Positions 27,637 to 37,555 of a stretch of DNA of 64,000 nt are shown here, in pieces (the first letter of the stretch is position 1; each line of letters begins with the position of its first letter). The position numbers and the translations under genes were made by a program. Source of the stretch: Rhizobiaceae bacterium (lineage in GTDB: Bacteria > Pseudomonadota > Alphaproteobacteria > Rhizobiales > Rhizobiaceae); NCBI GenBank assembly GCA_019635795.1, contig JAHBYV010000011.1, forward strand, positions 62,001-126,000. The letters are read 5' to 3'. The notes under the pieces are model-generated. The model made no database searches. It worked only from the letters and a program-made list of their open reading frames with translations, and was not told the origin of the DNA.

Positions 27637-27930
27637 ATGTCCCGCACTTGCGAACTGACCGGCAAAGGCGTCCAGTCTGGCAACAATGTCAGCCATGCGA
27701 ACAACAAGACGCGTCGTCGCTTCTTGCCGAACCTCGTCAATGTGACGCTGATTTCCGAAGCTCTGAACCAGAATGTGCGCTTGCGTGTTTCCGCACACGC
27801 GCTGCGTTCGGTTGAGCATCGTGGCGGCCTTGACGCATTTTTGGCAAAAGCTGACGCTGCCGAGCTTTCACAGAAGGCTCGCCTGCTCAAGAAGCAGATT
27901 GCCAAGAAGCAGGCTGAACAGGCTGCTTGA
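27637..27930 (+). CDS. rpmB: 50S ribosomal protein L28
   Basis: Ninety-seven-residue large-subunit protein, starting [20 protein letters not shown] and containing [10 protein letters not shown], both standard for L28. The extended lysine/alanine-rich C-terminus ([11 protein letters not shown]) is usual in rhizobia. ATG at 27637 chosen over a TTG 36 bases upstream because it gives the family N-terminus and AAAGG lies before it. A weak AAGGCGG/CCGCCTT hairpin follows the stop at 27937-27958. Confidence 0.97.
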   Translation: MSRTCELTGKGVQSGNNVSHANNKTRRRFLPNLVNVTLISEALNQNVRLRVSAHALRSVEHRGGLDAFLAKADAAELSQKARLLKKQIAKKQAEQAA

Positions 27931-28055
27931 GTCTTTGAAGGCGGGGGACGACCGCCTTGGAGCTTGGTCGCTCGCGATCAGGCTCCATTTTATTTGAGAT
28001 CGTGCGGTAGCTATTGCTGCCGCAAATGGCTGGTTCCATCACCCAGGATAAAAAA

Positions 28056-28733
28056 ATGCAGCGATCATCGCTCTACGTTCCATTCGTGTTGGCCATGGCA
28101 CTCGTTGTCGTGGCGTCAAACATTCTGGTGCAATTCCCTGTACAGGGCGAAATTGCCGGACTGCATCTCGCCGACATTCTGACCTGGGGCGCGTTTACCT
28201 ATCCGTTTGCCTTTCTGGTCACCGATCTGGCGAACCGACGACATGGGCCGGTTATCGCGCGGCGCATCGTGTTCGTCGGCTTCATGGTGGCCGTCGCAAG
28301 CTCGATAATAGTTCCGCCGCTGCTCTACGGGCTTGGGCTGATTGAGTTCAGCACCGCGTCCGCGCGTCTGGTGCGCATTGCATTTGCATCGGGCGCTGCA
28401 TTTTTGACGGCGCAACTGCTCGACGTGACAGTATTCAACTGGTTGCGGCGTCAAAGCTGGTGGCGCGCTCCAATATTCGGAACGCTTGCGGGTTCGCTGT
28501 TCGATACTGCAATTTTCTTTTCCGTCGCGTTTGCGGCGAGTTTTGCATTTGTCGGCCCAAACGATGAGTTTGCGCTGGAAGCTGCGCCGTTGCTGGGGTT
28601 CCTAAGTGTTGATGCGCCCCGGTGGGTGTCATGGGCGGTTGGTGATTTCAGCGTGAAGCTGATGATTGCGGTCTTTGCGCTAATTCCTTACCGCCTGATC
28701 GCTGCCCGTTGGACCCAGCCAGTAGCCGTCTAA
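28056..28733 (+). CDS. Queuosine precursor transporter, YhhQ/VUT family
   Basis: Membrane protein with six or so TM segments that imports preQ0/preQ1 for tRNA queuosine. The motif HLADILTWGAFTYPFAFLVTD (first 12: HLADILTWGAFT) and the polar LAGSLFDTAIFF match YhhQ. Start chosen at 28056, where AGGAT lies eight bases upstream; ATG at 28026 and TTG at 28014 are in frame. 225 residues. The stop overlaps the opposite gene's stop by four bases. Confidence 0.88.
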   Translation: MQRSSLYVPFVLAMALVVVASNILVQFPVQGEIAGLHLADILTWGAFTYPFAFLVTDLANRRHGPVIARRIVFVGFMVAVASSIIVPPLLYGLGLIEFSTASARLVRIAFASGAAFLTAQLLDVTVFNWLRRQSWWRAPIFGTLAGSLFDTAIFFSVAFAASFAFVGPNDEFALEAAPLLGFLSVDAPRWVSWAVGDFSVKLMIAVFALIPYRLIAARWTQPVAV

Positions 28734-29749
28734 TCGAGCAGACGAAACTCAAGATAAAGATTTCGCTGCAAAATCGACTGGTTGTCGTCAGACATCAACG
28801 AGATGATGGTTGCGCCGTCTGAGCGCTGCCAAACGTCCATCGCCTCCATATTGTCAATCTGATAGGCCATATCTGCTTCAAGCAGTATGGGGCCATCCAG
28901 CGCACGCGCTCCGCCTTTGATCGCTTCACCTGAAATGCGCCGCAAGCGCAAACCCACGCCCTGCATTACGGAGTAGGAGCGTTCAAGCAGAAGCAGATCA
29001 CCATCAGGAAGGAACGCGCCATCCGTCACGTCGAATGGATCATGTCGCTTGACGGTAAAAACGCCTTTGCGCAGGCCGGCGAGAACCGCACCGAACATGT
29101 TGCCTTCAGGGTCAAGACTGCGTTCTGAGACAATCACGATCGCCCCTTCCAGCGGGCTATTTGACGGTGCGTGAGTAACGGCCTCGAATCCGCGATTGAG
29201 CCGCAGTTCATGGCGGGGGACCAGAAAGTCCAGATCGCGGAACGCGCTACCCATTTTGCCAGGTTCGATCCTGTATTGCGCCAGTCGGTGTTCGCGCTCA
29301 AATCCAACCGTTGCCACTCCGTCGCGAATCGCCAGCCCCTCCGCGTCTGACAGCCACTTTTTAATGATGGGCATACCTTGGGCGTCGGCGAAAGGCTGAA
29401 GTGTGTTGTGTGTAAACCCCGCCGGGCGCATGTCGGCGTCGCGCACTACGGTTCCGAATACCCAAAAGCCGGTATCGGCGACGGCAATAAAATCTGTACC
29501 GGGCTTGGTGAAACGAAAGGCCGAGATGGAGCCGAAATCACTCGCATCCGAGGTCAGTTCAAGACCGCCTACAAACTCAAGCTTGCCGAAGCGCGTTTCG
29601 TCCTGGCCGATCTGGAAATGAGAAACAGGCCGCGTTTCGACTGCGATATTCTGTAGCTCGCTACGGCCAATCGTTGGCCATATGAGCGCGCAGATTATCA
29701 GCGCGGGAATCGCAAGGGCAAGCCAGCGATAGCCCCGCAATCGGGTCAT
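28730..29749 (-). CDS. Esterase-like activity of phytase family protein
   Basis: A 339-residue exported protein with an N-terminal signal/TM (about residues 8-25) and a beta-propeller-like Phytase-like domain: [46 protein letters not shown] and [12 protein letters not shown]. Such proteins are predicted calcium-binding esterases or phytases; no activity is proven. Its start overlaps the cobT stop (four bases), so it is made with cobT and cobS, a linkage that recurs in rhizobia but lacks an obvious metabolic logic. Confidence 0.82.
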   Translation of the reverse strand: MTRLRGYRWLALAIPALIICALIWPTIGRSELQNIAVETRPVSHFQIGQDETRFGKLEFVGGLELTSDASDFGSISAFRFTKPGTDFIAVADTGFWVFGTVVRDADMRPAGFTHNTLQPFADAQGMPIIKKWLSDAEGLAIRDGVATVGFEREHRLAQYRIEPGKMGSAFRDLDFLVPRHELRLNRGFEAVTHAPSNSPLEGAIVIVSERSLDPEGNMFGAVLAGLRKGVFTVKRHDPFDVTDGAFLPDGDLLLLERSYSVMQGVGLRLRRISGEAIKGGARALDGPILLEADMAYQIDNMEAMDVWQRSDGATIISLMSDDNQSILQRNLYLEFRLLD

Positions 29750-31644
29750 CCCGCCCGCCGCAAGCCTTGAATGCTGCGGTCGCGCGGCGTTTCTTCGGCA
29801 AACAGGGAGGCAAGCTGTTCGGTCATTGCGCCTGCCAGCTCTTCCGCGTCCACAATCGTTACGGCGCGGCGATAATAGCGGGTGACATCATGGCCAATGC
29901 CGATAGCCAAAAGCTCGACCGGCGAACGCGTTTCGATCAACTCGATGACGGCACGAAGATGCCGTTCGAGATAATTGCCGGGATTCACTGAAAGCGTCGA
30001 GTCATCCACTGGAGCGCCATCGGAAATCATCATGAGGATCTTGCGCTGCTCTGGTCGGCCAATCAGGCGGTTATGCGCCCACAACAGCGCCTCACCGTCG
30101 ATGTTCTCTTTAAGCAAGCCCTCACGCATCATCAGTCCCAGATTGCGCCTTGAACGGCGGTAGGGCGCATCCGCGCTCTTGTAAATGATATGCCGCAGAT
30201 CGTTGAGCCGTCCCGGGGAGGGAGATTTGCCTTCCTTCAGCCATTTCTCGCGGGATTGGCCGCCTTTCCAGGCGCGCGTCGTGAACCCCAGAATTTCGAC
30301 CGAAACACCGCAACGCTCAAGCGTGCGCGCGAGTATGTCCGCGCAAGTTGCTGCCACAGTAATGGGTCGCCCGCGCATTGATCCGGAATTGTCCAGTACA
30401 AGCGAAACCACGGTGTCGCGAAACTTCGTATCGCGTTCCTGCTTGAAGGACAGTGGTTGCATCGGGTCAATGATCACACGCGAAAGACGCGCAGGGTCCA
30501 GATAGCCTTCCTCAAGGTCGAAGTCCCATGAACGGTTCTGTTGTGCCATCAAGCGCCGCTGGAGACGATTGGCGAGGCGACCGACAACGCCTGAGAGATT
30601 GGCAAGCTGCTTGTCCAGAAAGGCGCGCAGGCGGTCCAGCTCGTCTTCGTCACAAAGCTCTTCCGCGCCAACGGTTTCATCGAAAGCCGTCGTGTAAACC
30701 TTGTAGTCCACGTCCTTATTGACGTTCGAGAACGGGTTCTCAGGTCGCTTCGCTTCTCCCGGCGTTTCCGCTTCGGTGTCATCATCGTCGGAAAAGTCGT
30801 CGGCGTCAGCCTCGGCAGCTTCGGTCTCACCCGCAGCTTCGTCTTCTTCGGAACCCTCGGATTGTTCGGATTCGCTGTCCTGAGCGCCCGAATCGTCCTC
30901 ACCACCTTCTTCGGACTGCTCTTCGCCCTGAGGTTGGTTGTCTTCCTGATCCTCGGTGTCGTTGGCTTCCTCGTCATCGCCGAGCTCTTCGGCCATTTCC
31001 ATGGAAACCAGCATGTCGCGCACAAGCCGGGCAAATGCCTGCTGGTCGTTCAGCTTCGATTCGAGATTATCAAGGCTCGTTCCGGCCTTTTCCTCTATCC
31101 AGTCACGCCAAAGGTTGACGATCTGCTGGCCGCTTTTGGGAACAGCGCGTCCGGTAAGCTTTTCGCGCACAACCATCGCAACCGCTTCCTCCAGCGGCGC
31201 ATCTGCCCTGTCGCGCACATCTGCGAGCTGCGCCTTGGTGTAACGGTCCTCAAGCATCAGGGAGATATTGTCGCCGACGCCCTGCATTGCGCGCGAGCCG
31301 ATTGCCTCAACGCGTGCCTGTTCCACAGCATCGAATATAGCGCGAGCCTGCTTGCCTTCCGGAGCCATGCGCGCGTGAAGGCGCAAATCGTGCCGGGCAC
31401 GCTTCAGCGCCATCGAGTCGCCGAGGCCGCGAGTCACGCCTATATCCGTAGTGGTTGGCTTCTTTGGCAATTCCGGCAGGCGGGCGAGATTCCCCGCCAG
31501 CGCCGGGCGGTCCTTGGCGAACGAAACTTCCAGTTCGTTGTCGCCAGAAATTGCGCGCACACATACGCTGATCGAACGCTTCAATGCATCCAGATCATTG
31601 CCCGTTTTTGGCTTGCTGCGGGTGTTGTCGCCTGGTCCGGCCAT
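29746..31644 (-). CDS. cobT: Cobaltochelatase subunit CobT
   Basis: Partner of CobS and CobN in the aerobic pathway, inserting Co2+ into hydrogenobyrinic acid diamide. 632 residues: an N-terminal helical part, a very acidic linker (about residues 215-300, [16 protein letters not shown] and the like), and a C-terminal von Willebrand A domain with MIDAS motif LDNSGSM (about residues 417-423). CobT and CobS form a chaperone-like ATPase ring. Downstream of cobS by 17 bases; cobN is not in view. The downstream esterase-like gene overlaps it. Confidence 0.97.
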   Translation of the reverse strand: MAGPGDNTRSKPKTGNDLDALKRSISVCVRAISGDNELEVSFAKDRPALAGNLARLPELPKKPTTTDIGVTRGLGDSMALKRARHDLRLHARMAPEGKQARAIFDAVEQARVEAIGSRAMQGVGDNISLMLEDRYTKAQLADVRDRADAPLEEAVAMVVREKLTGRAVPKSGQQIVNLWRDWIEEKAGTSLDNLESKLNDQQAFARLVRDMLVSMEMAEELGDDEEANDTEDQEDNQPQGEEQSEEGGEDDSGAQDSESEQSEGSEEDEAAGETEAAEADADDFSDDDDTEAETPGEAKRPENPFSNVNKDVDYKVYTTAFDETVGAEELCDEDELDRLRAFLDKQLANLSGVVGRLANRLQRRLMAQQNRSWDFDLEEGYLDPARLSRVIIDPMQPLSFKQERDTKFRDTVVSLVLDNSGSMRGRPITVAATCADILARTLERCGVSVEILGFTTRAWKGGQSREKWLKEGKSPSPGRLNDLRHIIYKSADAPYRRSRRNLGLMMREGLLKENIDGEALLWAHNRLIGRPEQRKILMMISDGAPVDDSTLSVNPGNYLERHLRAVIELIETRSPVELLAIGIGHDVTRYYRRAVTIVDAEELAGAMTEQLASLFAEETPRDRSIQGLRRAG

Positions 31645-31661
31645 GCCTTTAGCCGCCTAGC

Positions 31662-32648
31662 TCAGCCCAAGACCACATTCGCGGCGCTCTCCGGCAAATC
31701 TTCGCCAAATGCCCGCTGGTAGAACTCCGCGACCACGGTGCGCTCCAGCTCGTCGCACTTGTTCAGGAAGGTCAAGCGGAAGGCGAGACCCACATCCCCG
31801 AAAATTTCCGCGTTTTCCGCCCATGTAATAACGGTGCGCGGGCTCATGACAGTGGACAGGTCGCCATTGATGAAGGCCTGACGGGTCATATCAGCCACCC
31901 GCACCATCTTGTTGACGATCTGCTTGCCCTTGTCGTTGCGATAGTGCTTCGCCTTGGCAAGAACAATGTTCACCTCATTGTCATGAGGCAGATAGTTAAG
32001 CGTCGTGACGATCGACCAGCGATCCATCTGCGCCTGATTGATCTGTTGCGTTCCATGATAAAGGCCGGTTGTGTCTCCCAGACCGACCGTGTTGGCGGTT
32101 GCAAAGAGCCGGAAGGCCGGATGCGGCCGCAACACGCGACTTTGGTCCAGCAGGGTCAGGCGGCCTGATGATTCCAGCACACGCTGAATGACGAACATGA
32201 CATCCGGGCGACCCGCATCATACTCGTCAAAGCAAAGCGCAACATTATGCTGATAGGCCCAGGGCAAAATGCCGTCCCTGAATTCCGTGATCTGCTTGCC
32301 GTCTTTTAAAACGATGGCATCCTTGCCGACCAGATCGATACGGCTGACATGGCTATCAAGATTGACGCGGATGCAAGGCCAGTTCAGGCGCGCCGCGACT
32401 TGCTCGATATGAGTTGATTTGCCGGTTCCGTGATAGCCGGAAACCATGACGCGGCGATTGAAGGCGAACCCGGCCAGAATCGCGAGCGTTGTCTGGCGAT
32501 CGAACAAATAATCCGGATCGAGATCCGGCACATGCTCACCGGTTGCGGAATAGGCCGGCACGACCATGTTGGAATCGAAGCCGAATGTGTCTTTAACCGA
32601 CACCGTTGTGTCCGGCAGATTTGCAATGTCGCGGTCGACCTTGTTCAT
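31662..32648 (-). CDS. cobS: Cobaltochelatase subunit CobS
   Basis: AAA+ ATPase ring subunit (MoxR-like) powering cobalt insertion. Walker [10 protein letters not shown], Walker [11 protein letters not shown] and sensor region [14 protein letters not shown] are all present. 328 residues from the ATG at 32648, where AGAGG is correctly spaced; ATGs at 32654 and 32669 are in frame. First gene of the cobS-cobT-esterase run. I see no cobalamin riboswitch in the 90 bases upstream. Confidence 0.96.
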   Translation of the reverse strand: MNKVDRDIANLPDTTVSVKDTFGFDSNMVVPAYSATGEHVPDLDPDYLFDRQTTLAILAGFAFNRRVMVSGYHGTGKSTHIEQVAARLNWPCIRVNLDSHVSRIDLVGKDAIVLKDGKQITEFRDGILPWAYQHNVALCFDEYDAGRPDVMFVIQRVLESSGRLTLLDQSRVLRPHPAFRLFATANTVGLGDTTGLYHGTQQINQAQMDRWSIVTTLNYLPHDNEVNIVLAKAKHYRNDKGKQIVNKMVRVADMTRQAFINGDLSTVMSPRTVITWAENAEIFGDVGLAFRLTFLNKCDELERTVVAEFYQRAFGEDLPESAANVVLG

Positions 32649-32742
32649 GTTCATCCTCTGTGTCCACATACGCGGACATTAACCCAACCCCGTCGCGGGT
32701 GTTCCTTAGAACCTTTTTTCCATCCGGAACAGCCAGAAAACC

Positions 32743-33360
32743 TCAGCAGAGGCCAGCCTGCTTCAGCATTCGATAGGCCTGCAGAACCTCGCGGAAACGT
32801 TCTTCCGATCCGCGGTCGCCGCCATTGGCGTCGGGATGGTGCTGTTTCACCAGTTCCTTATAGCGCGCCTTTATCGCCTCGCCAGTCGCATTTGCATCAA
32901 GACCAAGCGTTTCCAGCGCTTTGGCCTCAAGCGGGCGCGCTTTTCGGGGCCTTGCAGCGCGTTGATCCTGCCCCGTACCGAAAAGGTTGAAGGGGTCGCG
33001 CATCCGATTCTGGTAGGCCGCGCGCCCTGAACGATGCTGAGCGAAGTCGGGCGATGATTTTGCGCCGCTGCTGGTTCCCATCTTCCAGGTGGGCCTGTGT
33101 CCCGTCAAAGCCTCCTTCTGGAACCGCGCGATGTCGCTATCGGGGACGCCTGAGAAATAATTGAATCCGCGATTATATTCGCGCACATGGTCAAAGCAGA
33201 AACGGAAATACTCGCCCTCGCGCATACGTCCGACCGGAGCGCGATGTGTTCCCGGTTCCTTGCATCCGTCCCATTGGCAAACAGGCGCGTTTGTGCGCTG
33301 CTCAGCTTTGGGGTCGGGGCGAACACGGATGCGTTCAAAATATTTCGAGTATGCGGTCAT
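32743..33360 (-). CDS. J-domain (DnaJ-like) molecular chaperone
   Basis: A 206-residue protein with a C-terminal J domain (about residues 150-205) that has the HPD tripeptide in VKQHHPDANGGD; it would stimulate a DnaK-type partner. The N-terminal part has two Cys/His pairs (CQWDGCKEPGTHRAP and FRFCFDHVREYN) that look like a small metal-binding fold, common in this rhizobial family. The ATG at 33360 is chosen; an upstream start at 33396 is in frame. Same strand and upstream of cobS; divergent from bolA. Confidence 0.88.
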   Translation of the reverse strand: MTAYSKYFERIRVRPDPKAEQRTNAPVCQWDGCKEPGTHRAPVGRMREGEYFRFCFDHVREYNRGFNYFSGVPDSDIARFQKEALTGHRPTWKMGTSSGAKSSPDFAQHRSGRAAYQNRMRDPFNLFGTGQDQRAARPRKARPLEAKALETLGLDANATGEAIKARYKELVKQHHPDANGGDRGSEERFREVLQAYRMLKQAGLC

Positions 33361-33490
33361 CGATTCGAGTTTGAAGCGCTTCGCAGTGCGAAACAAGAAT
33401 TGACATTTTCAGATTGTGGCGCTTAGCGGCGATTTGCGGCAGCGTTCGGGCGAAGCGACGGTTGGCCCTATATGGTAGCAAGAGGTTGAA

Positions 33491-33793
33491 ATGTCCATTC
33501 AGGAACGTATCGAAGAGAAGCTTAAACTGGCTTTTTCGCCGGAAAGAGTGGCTGTCATCAATGAAAGCCACCTTCACGCCGGTCATCACCATGGCGACTC
33601 AGATCACCACAGCGGGTTCGATGGGACAGGTGAAACGCACTTTCGGGTACGAATTGTCGCAGCGCATTTTGCGGGCATGAGTCGGGTAGAGCGCCACCGG
33701 GCCGTAAACATACTGCTGGCCGACGAGTTGAAGGGCGGGGTTCACGCCCTTGCCATTGAGCCGAGCGCTCCCGGCGAAACTGTGCGGTGGTGA
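33491..33793 (+). CDS. bolA: BolA-family protein
   Basis: Small cytoplasmic protein (100 residues) of the BolA fold that teams with monothiol glutaredoxin to handle [2Fe-2S] clusters; some members affect cell morphology. The conserved ESHLHAGHH and HFRVRIVAAHFAGMSRVERH blocks are seen. The loop HAGHHHGDSDHHSG is rich in histidine, which could bind metal or iron-sulfur. A stop adjacent to hpt's stop (one base apart), convergent. Confidence 0.9.
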   Translation: MSIQERIEEKLKLAFSPERVAVINESHLHAGHHHGDSDHHSGFDGTGETHFRVRIVAAHFAGMSRVERHRAVNILLADELKGGVHALAIEPSAPGETVRW

Positions 33794-33794
33794 A

Positions 33795-34337
33795 TCAGGC
33801 GTCGCCCTTCACGATGCCGACAAAGGGCAGTTCGCGGAAAGCGTGCCCAACGTCCATGCCGTAGCCCACCACAAAATAATCCGGGCATTCGAACCCGACA
33901 TAGTCGGCTTCAAGATCGGTCTGGCGACGCATACGCTTGTCGAGGAGGACAGCTATCGAGCAGCTCTTGGCTCCGCGTTCCATCATCAGGTTGCGCGTAA
34001 ATTTGAGCGTCTTTCCTGATTCCAGAATGTCGTCGATCAACAGGACATCACGACCCTTCACCTCATTATCGATGTCGCGCAGCACGCGCACCTCGCCGCT
34101 GGTGGTTCCCGCGCCGTAGCTGGAGATAAAGATGAATTCGACTTCCGGGGAAAGCCCGGCGTCGTGCATGGCGCGGATCAGGTCGCCAGCGAAGATAAAC
34201 GACCCCTTGAGGACCGAGATAACAAGCAGATCTTCATATTCCCGGCTAGCAATCTCGTTTGCCAGCTCGGTGTTACGCCGCGCAATGGTGGATGCGCTGT
34301 AAAGAACTTCGATTTCTTTTCCCCGGACGACGGGCAT
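33795..34337 (-). CDS. hpt: Hypoxanthine phosphoribosyltransferase
   Basis: Purine salvage enzyme converting hypoxanthine (and guanine) with PRPP into IMP/GMP. The PRPP motif VLLIDDILESGKT is at about residues 98-110, and the SYGAGTTSGEVRV flexible loop lies before it. 180 residues, normal size. It ends the minus-strand pair after a membrane protein gene, starting nine bases past that gene's stop. Confidence 0.94.
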   Translation of the reverse strand: MPVVRGKEIEVLYSASTIARRNTELANEIASREYEDLLVISVLKGSFIFAGDLIRAMHDAGLSPEVEFIFISSYGAGTTSGEVRVLRDIDNEVKGRDVLLIDDILESGKTLKFTRNLMMERGAKSCSIAVLLDKRMRRQTDLEADYVGFECPDYFVVGYGMDVGHAFRELPFVGIVKGDA

Positions 34338-34346
34338 GGTGTTTTC

Positions 34347-34910
34347 CTATTGCGCGAAGCTGACCGTAATAGTCTCTATACCGTCCTTAGGCAGATGCAG
34401 TCGTCCGGAAAAGGGAAAAGTGCCACGTTGCGCGATGGAGGCTTCGCCTGTCCCCAATTTGTAGCGCGTAATCGCGCCATTTGGCGAAAAGACCGCGATC
34501 TCCAGGGCAGGTAACGTTGCATCGGCGGGGCCGTCATTTACGATCTGCCCATCAACCAGCAGCGTCGGATTCGTGCCGGTCGAATCTATACGACTGTCCC
34601 AGCCGGCTATTCGGATATGTCCTGAGCCGCTGGTGTGCGGTACATCAGACATGCCGGAAAAGATTGCGCTGCCACCAGAGATCCAGAATGCAAGCGCTGC
34701 AAGGGAAAGCGCGCAAGCCCAGAATCCGAATGGGCTGCGTTTCCCGACCTGTCCCGCCATGCTTTGCCTGCGAAGCGATTCGATATGGCTGCGCGGCGCA
34801 AAGTTCAGCTCGGCCGCGCTCGATGGGCCCGTTTTGGTGTCAGGAAGGACAGTCTCATATTCGGCATCGATGTAATCTGTTGCCTTGCCGAAGGTCGCCT
34901 GTGCCGCCAT
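34347..34910 (-). CDS. Conserved single-TM protein of unknown function, upstream of hpt
   Basis: A 187-residue protein: cytoplasmic N-terminal region (residues 1-60), one TM segment (FWACALSLAALAFWIS), then a beta-rich outer domain (about 95-187) with VNDGPADATLPALEI, resembling the Ig-like beta domain found C-terminal of MJ0042-type zinc-ribbon membrane proteins. Such proteins often lie next to ftsE in alphaproteobacteria; here the zinc ribbon cysteines are absent. It is divergent from ftsE across 183 bases holding a CtrA-like box. Function unknown. Confidence 0.72.
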   Translation of the reverse strand: MAAQATFGKATDYIDAEYETVLPDTKTGPSSAAELNFAPRSHIESLRRQSMAGQVGKRSPFGFWACALSLAALAFWISGGSAIFSGMSDVPHTSGSGHIRIAGWDSRIDSTGTNPTLLVDGQIVNDGPADATLPALEIAVFSPNGAITRYKLGTGEASIAQRGTFPFSGRLHLPKDGIETITVSFAQ

Positions 34911-34995
34911 TGGTGGCTCTCCTCAAGTTCTGGTTACTCAAATGTAAACAGGAATGGTTAATCGTTCCTCAAAATCTCGTTGAAACTTCGATATT

Positions 34996-35012
34996 TTAAC
35001 CAGCGATTAACC
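34996..35012 (+). promoter_or_regulatory. CtrA-type binding site upstream of ftsE
   Basis: TTAA (34996-34999), seven bases, TTAACC (35007-35012): the full CtrA consensus TTAA-N7-TTAAC, 80-100 bases before the ftsE start. Confidence 0.6.
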
Positions 35013-35093
35013 GTATAGGCCGATGGTCGGGGTTGCGGTCAGTGCCATGAGGCGCTGGCCATCAGGTTTCATTCACGCAGCAGGTATCTCACA

Positions 35094-35753
35094 GTGATCC
35101 GCTTCGAAAATGTCGGGCTGAGATACGGGATGGGTCCGGAAATCCTGCGCGACGTGTCGTTCACGATTCCGCAGCGCTCATTCCAGTTTCTGAGTGGCCC
35201 ATCCGGCGCGGGCAAAACGTCATTGTTGCGCCTGCTTTTCCTTTCGCTAAAGCCGACGCGCGGCTTGGTCAACGTTTTTGGCCGTGACCGGGCAACCATT
35301 ACCCGCTCGGACCTGCCCATGTTTCGCCGGCGCATAGGCATTGTGTTTCAGGATTTTCGCCTGCTCGACCATATGACGACCTATGAGAATGTGGGTTTGC
35401 CCCTTCGCGTGCGCGGGCGCTCGGAAGCGAGCTACAAGGGCGATGTGATCGAGCTGCTCAAATGGGTTGGCCTTGGTGACAGGATGCACGCAATGCCGCC
35501 GGTGCTGTCCGGCGGTGAAAAGCAGCGGGTGGCAATCGCCCGCGCTTTGATCGAACAGCCGGAAATCCTTTTGGCGGACGAGCCGACCGGCAATGTTGAT
35601 CCGCCGCTCGCGCGGCGGCTTTTGCGGCTGTTTATCGAGCTGAACCGGCTTGGCACGGCGGTGGTGATAGCCACCCACGATATTGCGCTTATGGAGCAGG
35701 TGGATGCGCGCCGTATGATCCTCGCCGATGGGCGGCTGCACATCCATGACTGA
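35094..35753 (+). CDS. ftsE: Cell division ATP-binding protein FtsE
   Basis: ABC ATPase that with FtsX at the septum activates periplasmic peptidoglycan hydrolases. Walker [10 protein letters not shown] (about residues 36-44), signature LSGGEKQRVAIARAL and Walker B ILLADEPTGNVD are intact; 219 residues. The start is GTG (MIRFENVGLRYG). It overlaps ftsX by eight bases, so the two are translationally coupled. A CtrA-like site upstream suggests cell-cycle timing. Confidence 0.96.
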   Translation: MIRFENVGLRYGMGPEILRDVSFTIPQRSFQFLSGPSGAGKTSLLRLLFLSLKPTRGLVNVFGRDRATITRSDLPMFRRRIGIVFQDFRLLDHMTTYENVGLPLRVRGRSEASYKGDVIELLKWVGLGDRMHAMPPVLSGGEKQRVAIARALIEQPEILLADEPTGNVDPPLARRLLRLFIELNRLGTAVVIATHDIALMEQVDARRMILADGRLHIHD

Positions 35754-36741
35754 TGTCGCGACAGATGATCTGGACGAATTCCGCGCCGAGCCGATGCCTG
35801 CGCGGAACAGGTCTGCATCGCGGCGTAAACCCACACCGATCGTCCCGCCGCGCAATGTTGCGGGAACGGCGCTGGCGATCGTCATAGGAATCATGACCTT
35901 CCTTTCCTGCCTGACGCTTGGTGCGGTCAGTCTGGTTCGCGATTCCGCGTCCCGGTGGGAAGTCCAGATTGCAAGCGAAGCAACGATCCAGATCAAGCCC
36001 GCCGACGAGCTGGACATGGAAGCGGCTCTCGAAAAGGCAGCCGCAATCGCTTCTGGCTATGCCGGAGTGACCGAGGCGCGAATTGTTGACCGCGCGGCGA
36101 CCGCCCGTTTGCTGGAGCCTTGGCTTGGTGAGGGGCTTGATCTTGATCAGCTACCAGTGCCGCGCCTCGTGGTGGTAAAAATAGACAAGCAACATCTGCC
36201 TGATTTCACCGGGTTGCGCATTGCTCTGGCTGATGCGTTGCCAACAGCCTCGCTTGACGATCACCGGACATGGGTGGACCGGCTTGTTGCCATGGCACAT
36301 ACGACCGTCGCGATTGGATTTGCGGTGCTTTCCCTGATGCTGGCGGCGACGGTTTTGTCGGTCGTTTTTGCCACGCGCGGTGCGATGTCGGGCAATAACG
36401 GGATCATCGAAGTGCTGCACTTCGTGGGCGCAGAAGGGCGCTATATTGCCGGGCAGTTTCGCAGGCACTTTCTGGTGAACGGATTTCGCGGCGCTGCGAT
36501 TGGTGGCTTGGCAGCGGCAGCGACCTTCGCCGCGTTTTCCCTATGGTCCGCGCGTAACCTTGCAACACCTCAGGGAGATCAGGCCAACGCATTGTTCGGC
36601 TCATTCTCGATTGGAGTAAACGGCTATCTGGGCGTGTTGCTGATCGTTCTCGTGGTATCGTTCCTGACGGCGGCAACGTCCCACATAACGGTTTTGGCCT
36701 ACCTGTCGGAACTCGACTCTAAAAGCGCGAGCGAGGACTGA
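35746..36741 (+). CDS. ftsX: Cell division protein FtsX
   Basis: Inner-membrane partner of FtsE (331 residues) with a cytoplasmic N-terminus, TM1 (about residues 40-62, ALAIVIGIMTFLSCLTLGAV), a periplasmic loop of about 110 residues that would contact hydrolase regulators, and three more TM segments toward the C-terminus. The ATG at 35746 lies inside the end of ftsE. A YdcF-type gene follows after 81 bases. Confidence 0.93.
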   Translation: MTDVATDDLDEFRAEPMPARNRSASRRKPTPIVPPRNVAGTALAIVIGIMTFLSCLTLGAVSLVRDSASRWEVQIASEATIQIKPADELDMEAALEKAAAIASGYAGVTEARIVDRAATARLLEPWLGEGLDLDQLPVPRLVVVKIDKQHLPDFTGLRIALADALPTASLDDHRTWVDRLVAMAHTTVAIGFAVLSLMLAATVLSVVFATRGAMSGNNGIIEVLHFVGAEGRYIAGQFRRHFLVNGFRGAAIGGLAAAATFAAFSLWSARNLATPQGDQANALFGSFSIGVNGYLGVLLIVLVVSFLTAATSHITVLAYLSELDSKSASED

Positions 36742-36822
36742 TTGCGCATTTAAGGCTTGCCTTATATATTAACTTGACTCAAGGTCATAAATTGGGCGGT
36801 TCGGGTGAGTAGCGGCATACAG

Positions 36823-37491
36823 ATGGATAATATGCGCTTCGCGCCATATGATGAAGAAACGCACGGCAAGGCCGCGCCTTTACCGAACCGGCGCTCGCGC
36901 AATCGCGGGCTGCGGTTTTTGCTGCTTCTGTTCTTTGTTCTGTGCGGTCTCATCGCAGGTGGTTTTGCCGCGTTTGCCCACTATGTCAGCGGGCTTCGCA
37001 CGCCTGCCAATGTTTCCAAGGCAGATGCAATAATTGTTCTGACCGGCGGGCAGTGGCGGCTGGAAGCGGCGCTCGATCTCCTGAAAGAGGGGAAAGCGAA
37101 GCGGCTGCTTATAAGCGGTGTTCATCCCTCCACAGGCCCCAACGCGATTCGTGCCGCAACCGGAAGCGACATCGGGCTTTTCTCCTGTTGCGTCGATATA
37201 GATCGCGAGGCGCTGGACACGATAGGCAATGCGCAAGAGAGCGTGAAATGGTTGCGGGAGAACCGGTTCGAAAGCGCGATCCTTGTAACGAACAACTACC
37301 ATATGCCGCGCAGCCTGCTGGAAATAAACAGAATTGCGGGGGATGTTGAGGTGACGCCATACCCGGTAGTCAACACACGTCTGGACAATGGCCGCTGGCT
37401 TGCCGAGCCGGGGGCGTTGCGGGTTCTGGTTACTGAATACGTCAAATATGTTGCTTCGCTTGCGCGTGGAATGTTGCCCCTGCAAGGATGA
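36823..37491 (+). CDS. YdcF family (DUF218) protein, membrane-anchored
   Basis: About 222 residues, with one N-terminal TM (FLLLLFFVLCGLIAGGFAAF) and a DUF218 domain: ADAIIVLTGGQWRLEAAL, AKRLLISGVH, ESAILVTNNYHMPRSLLEI. Members such as SanA/ElyC influence the envelope and bind nucleotides or glycans; the reaction is unknown. Placement between ftsX and plsC is conserved in rhizobia, supporting an envelope role. Starts at 36805 (GTG) and 36832 (ATG) are alternatives. Confidence 0.86.
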   Translation: MDNMRFAPYDEETHGKAAPLPNRRSRNRGLRFLLLLFFVLCGLIAGGFAAFAHYVSGLRTPANVSKADAIIVLTGGQWRLEAALDLLKEGKAKRLLISGVHPSTGPNAIRAATGSDIGLFSCCVDIDREALDTIGNAQESVKWLRENRFESAILVTNNYHMPRSLLEINRIAGDVEVTPYPVVNTRLDNGRWLAEPGALRVLVTEYVKYVASLARGMLPLQG

Positions 37492-37555
37492 ACCTCTCCG
37501 TTGCTTTTCGCGCTTCATGGTGTAACCACGAACGCAACGGCAAATCGGTTTCGGC

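Noticed and set aside
27937-27958. AAGGCGG/CCGCCTT hairpin as rpmB terminator
   Set aside because: Stem is fair but no T run follows on the plus strand; too weak to list as a terminator.
30862-31722. 286-residue plus-strand frame opposite cobT
   Set aside because: Arises from the biased acidic-linker codons of cobT; no family features or ribosome site.
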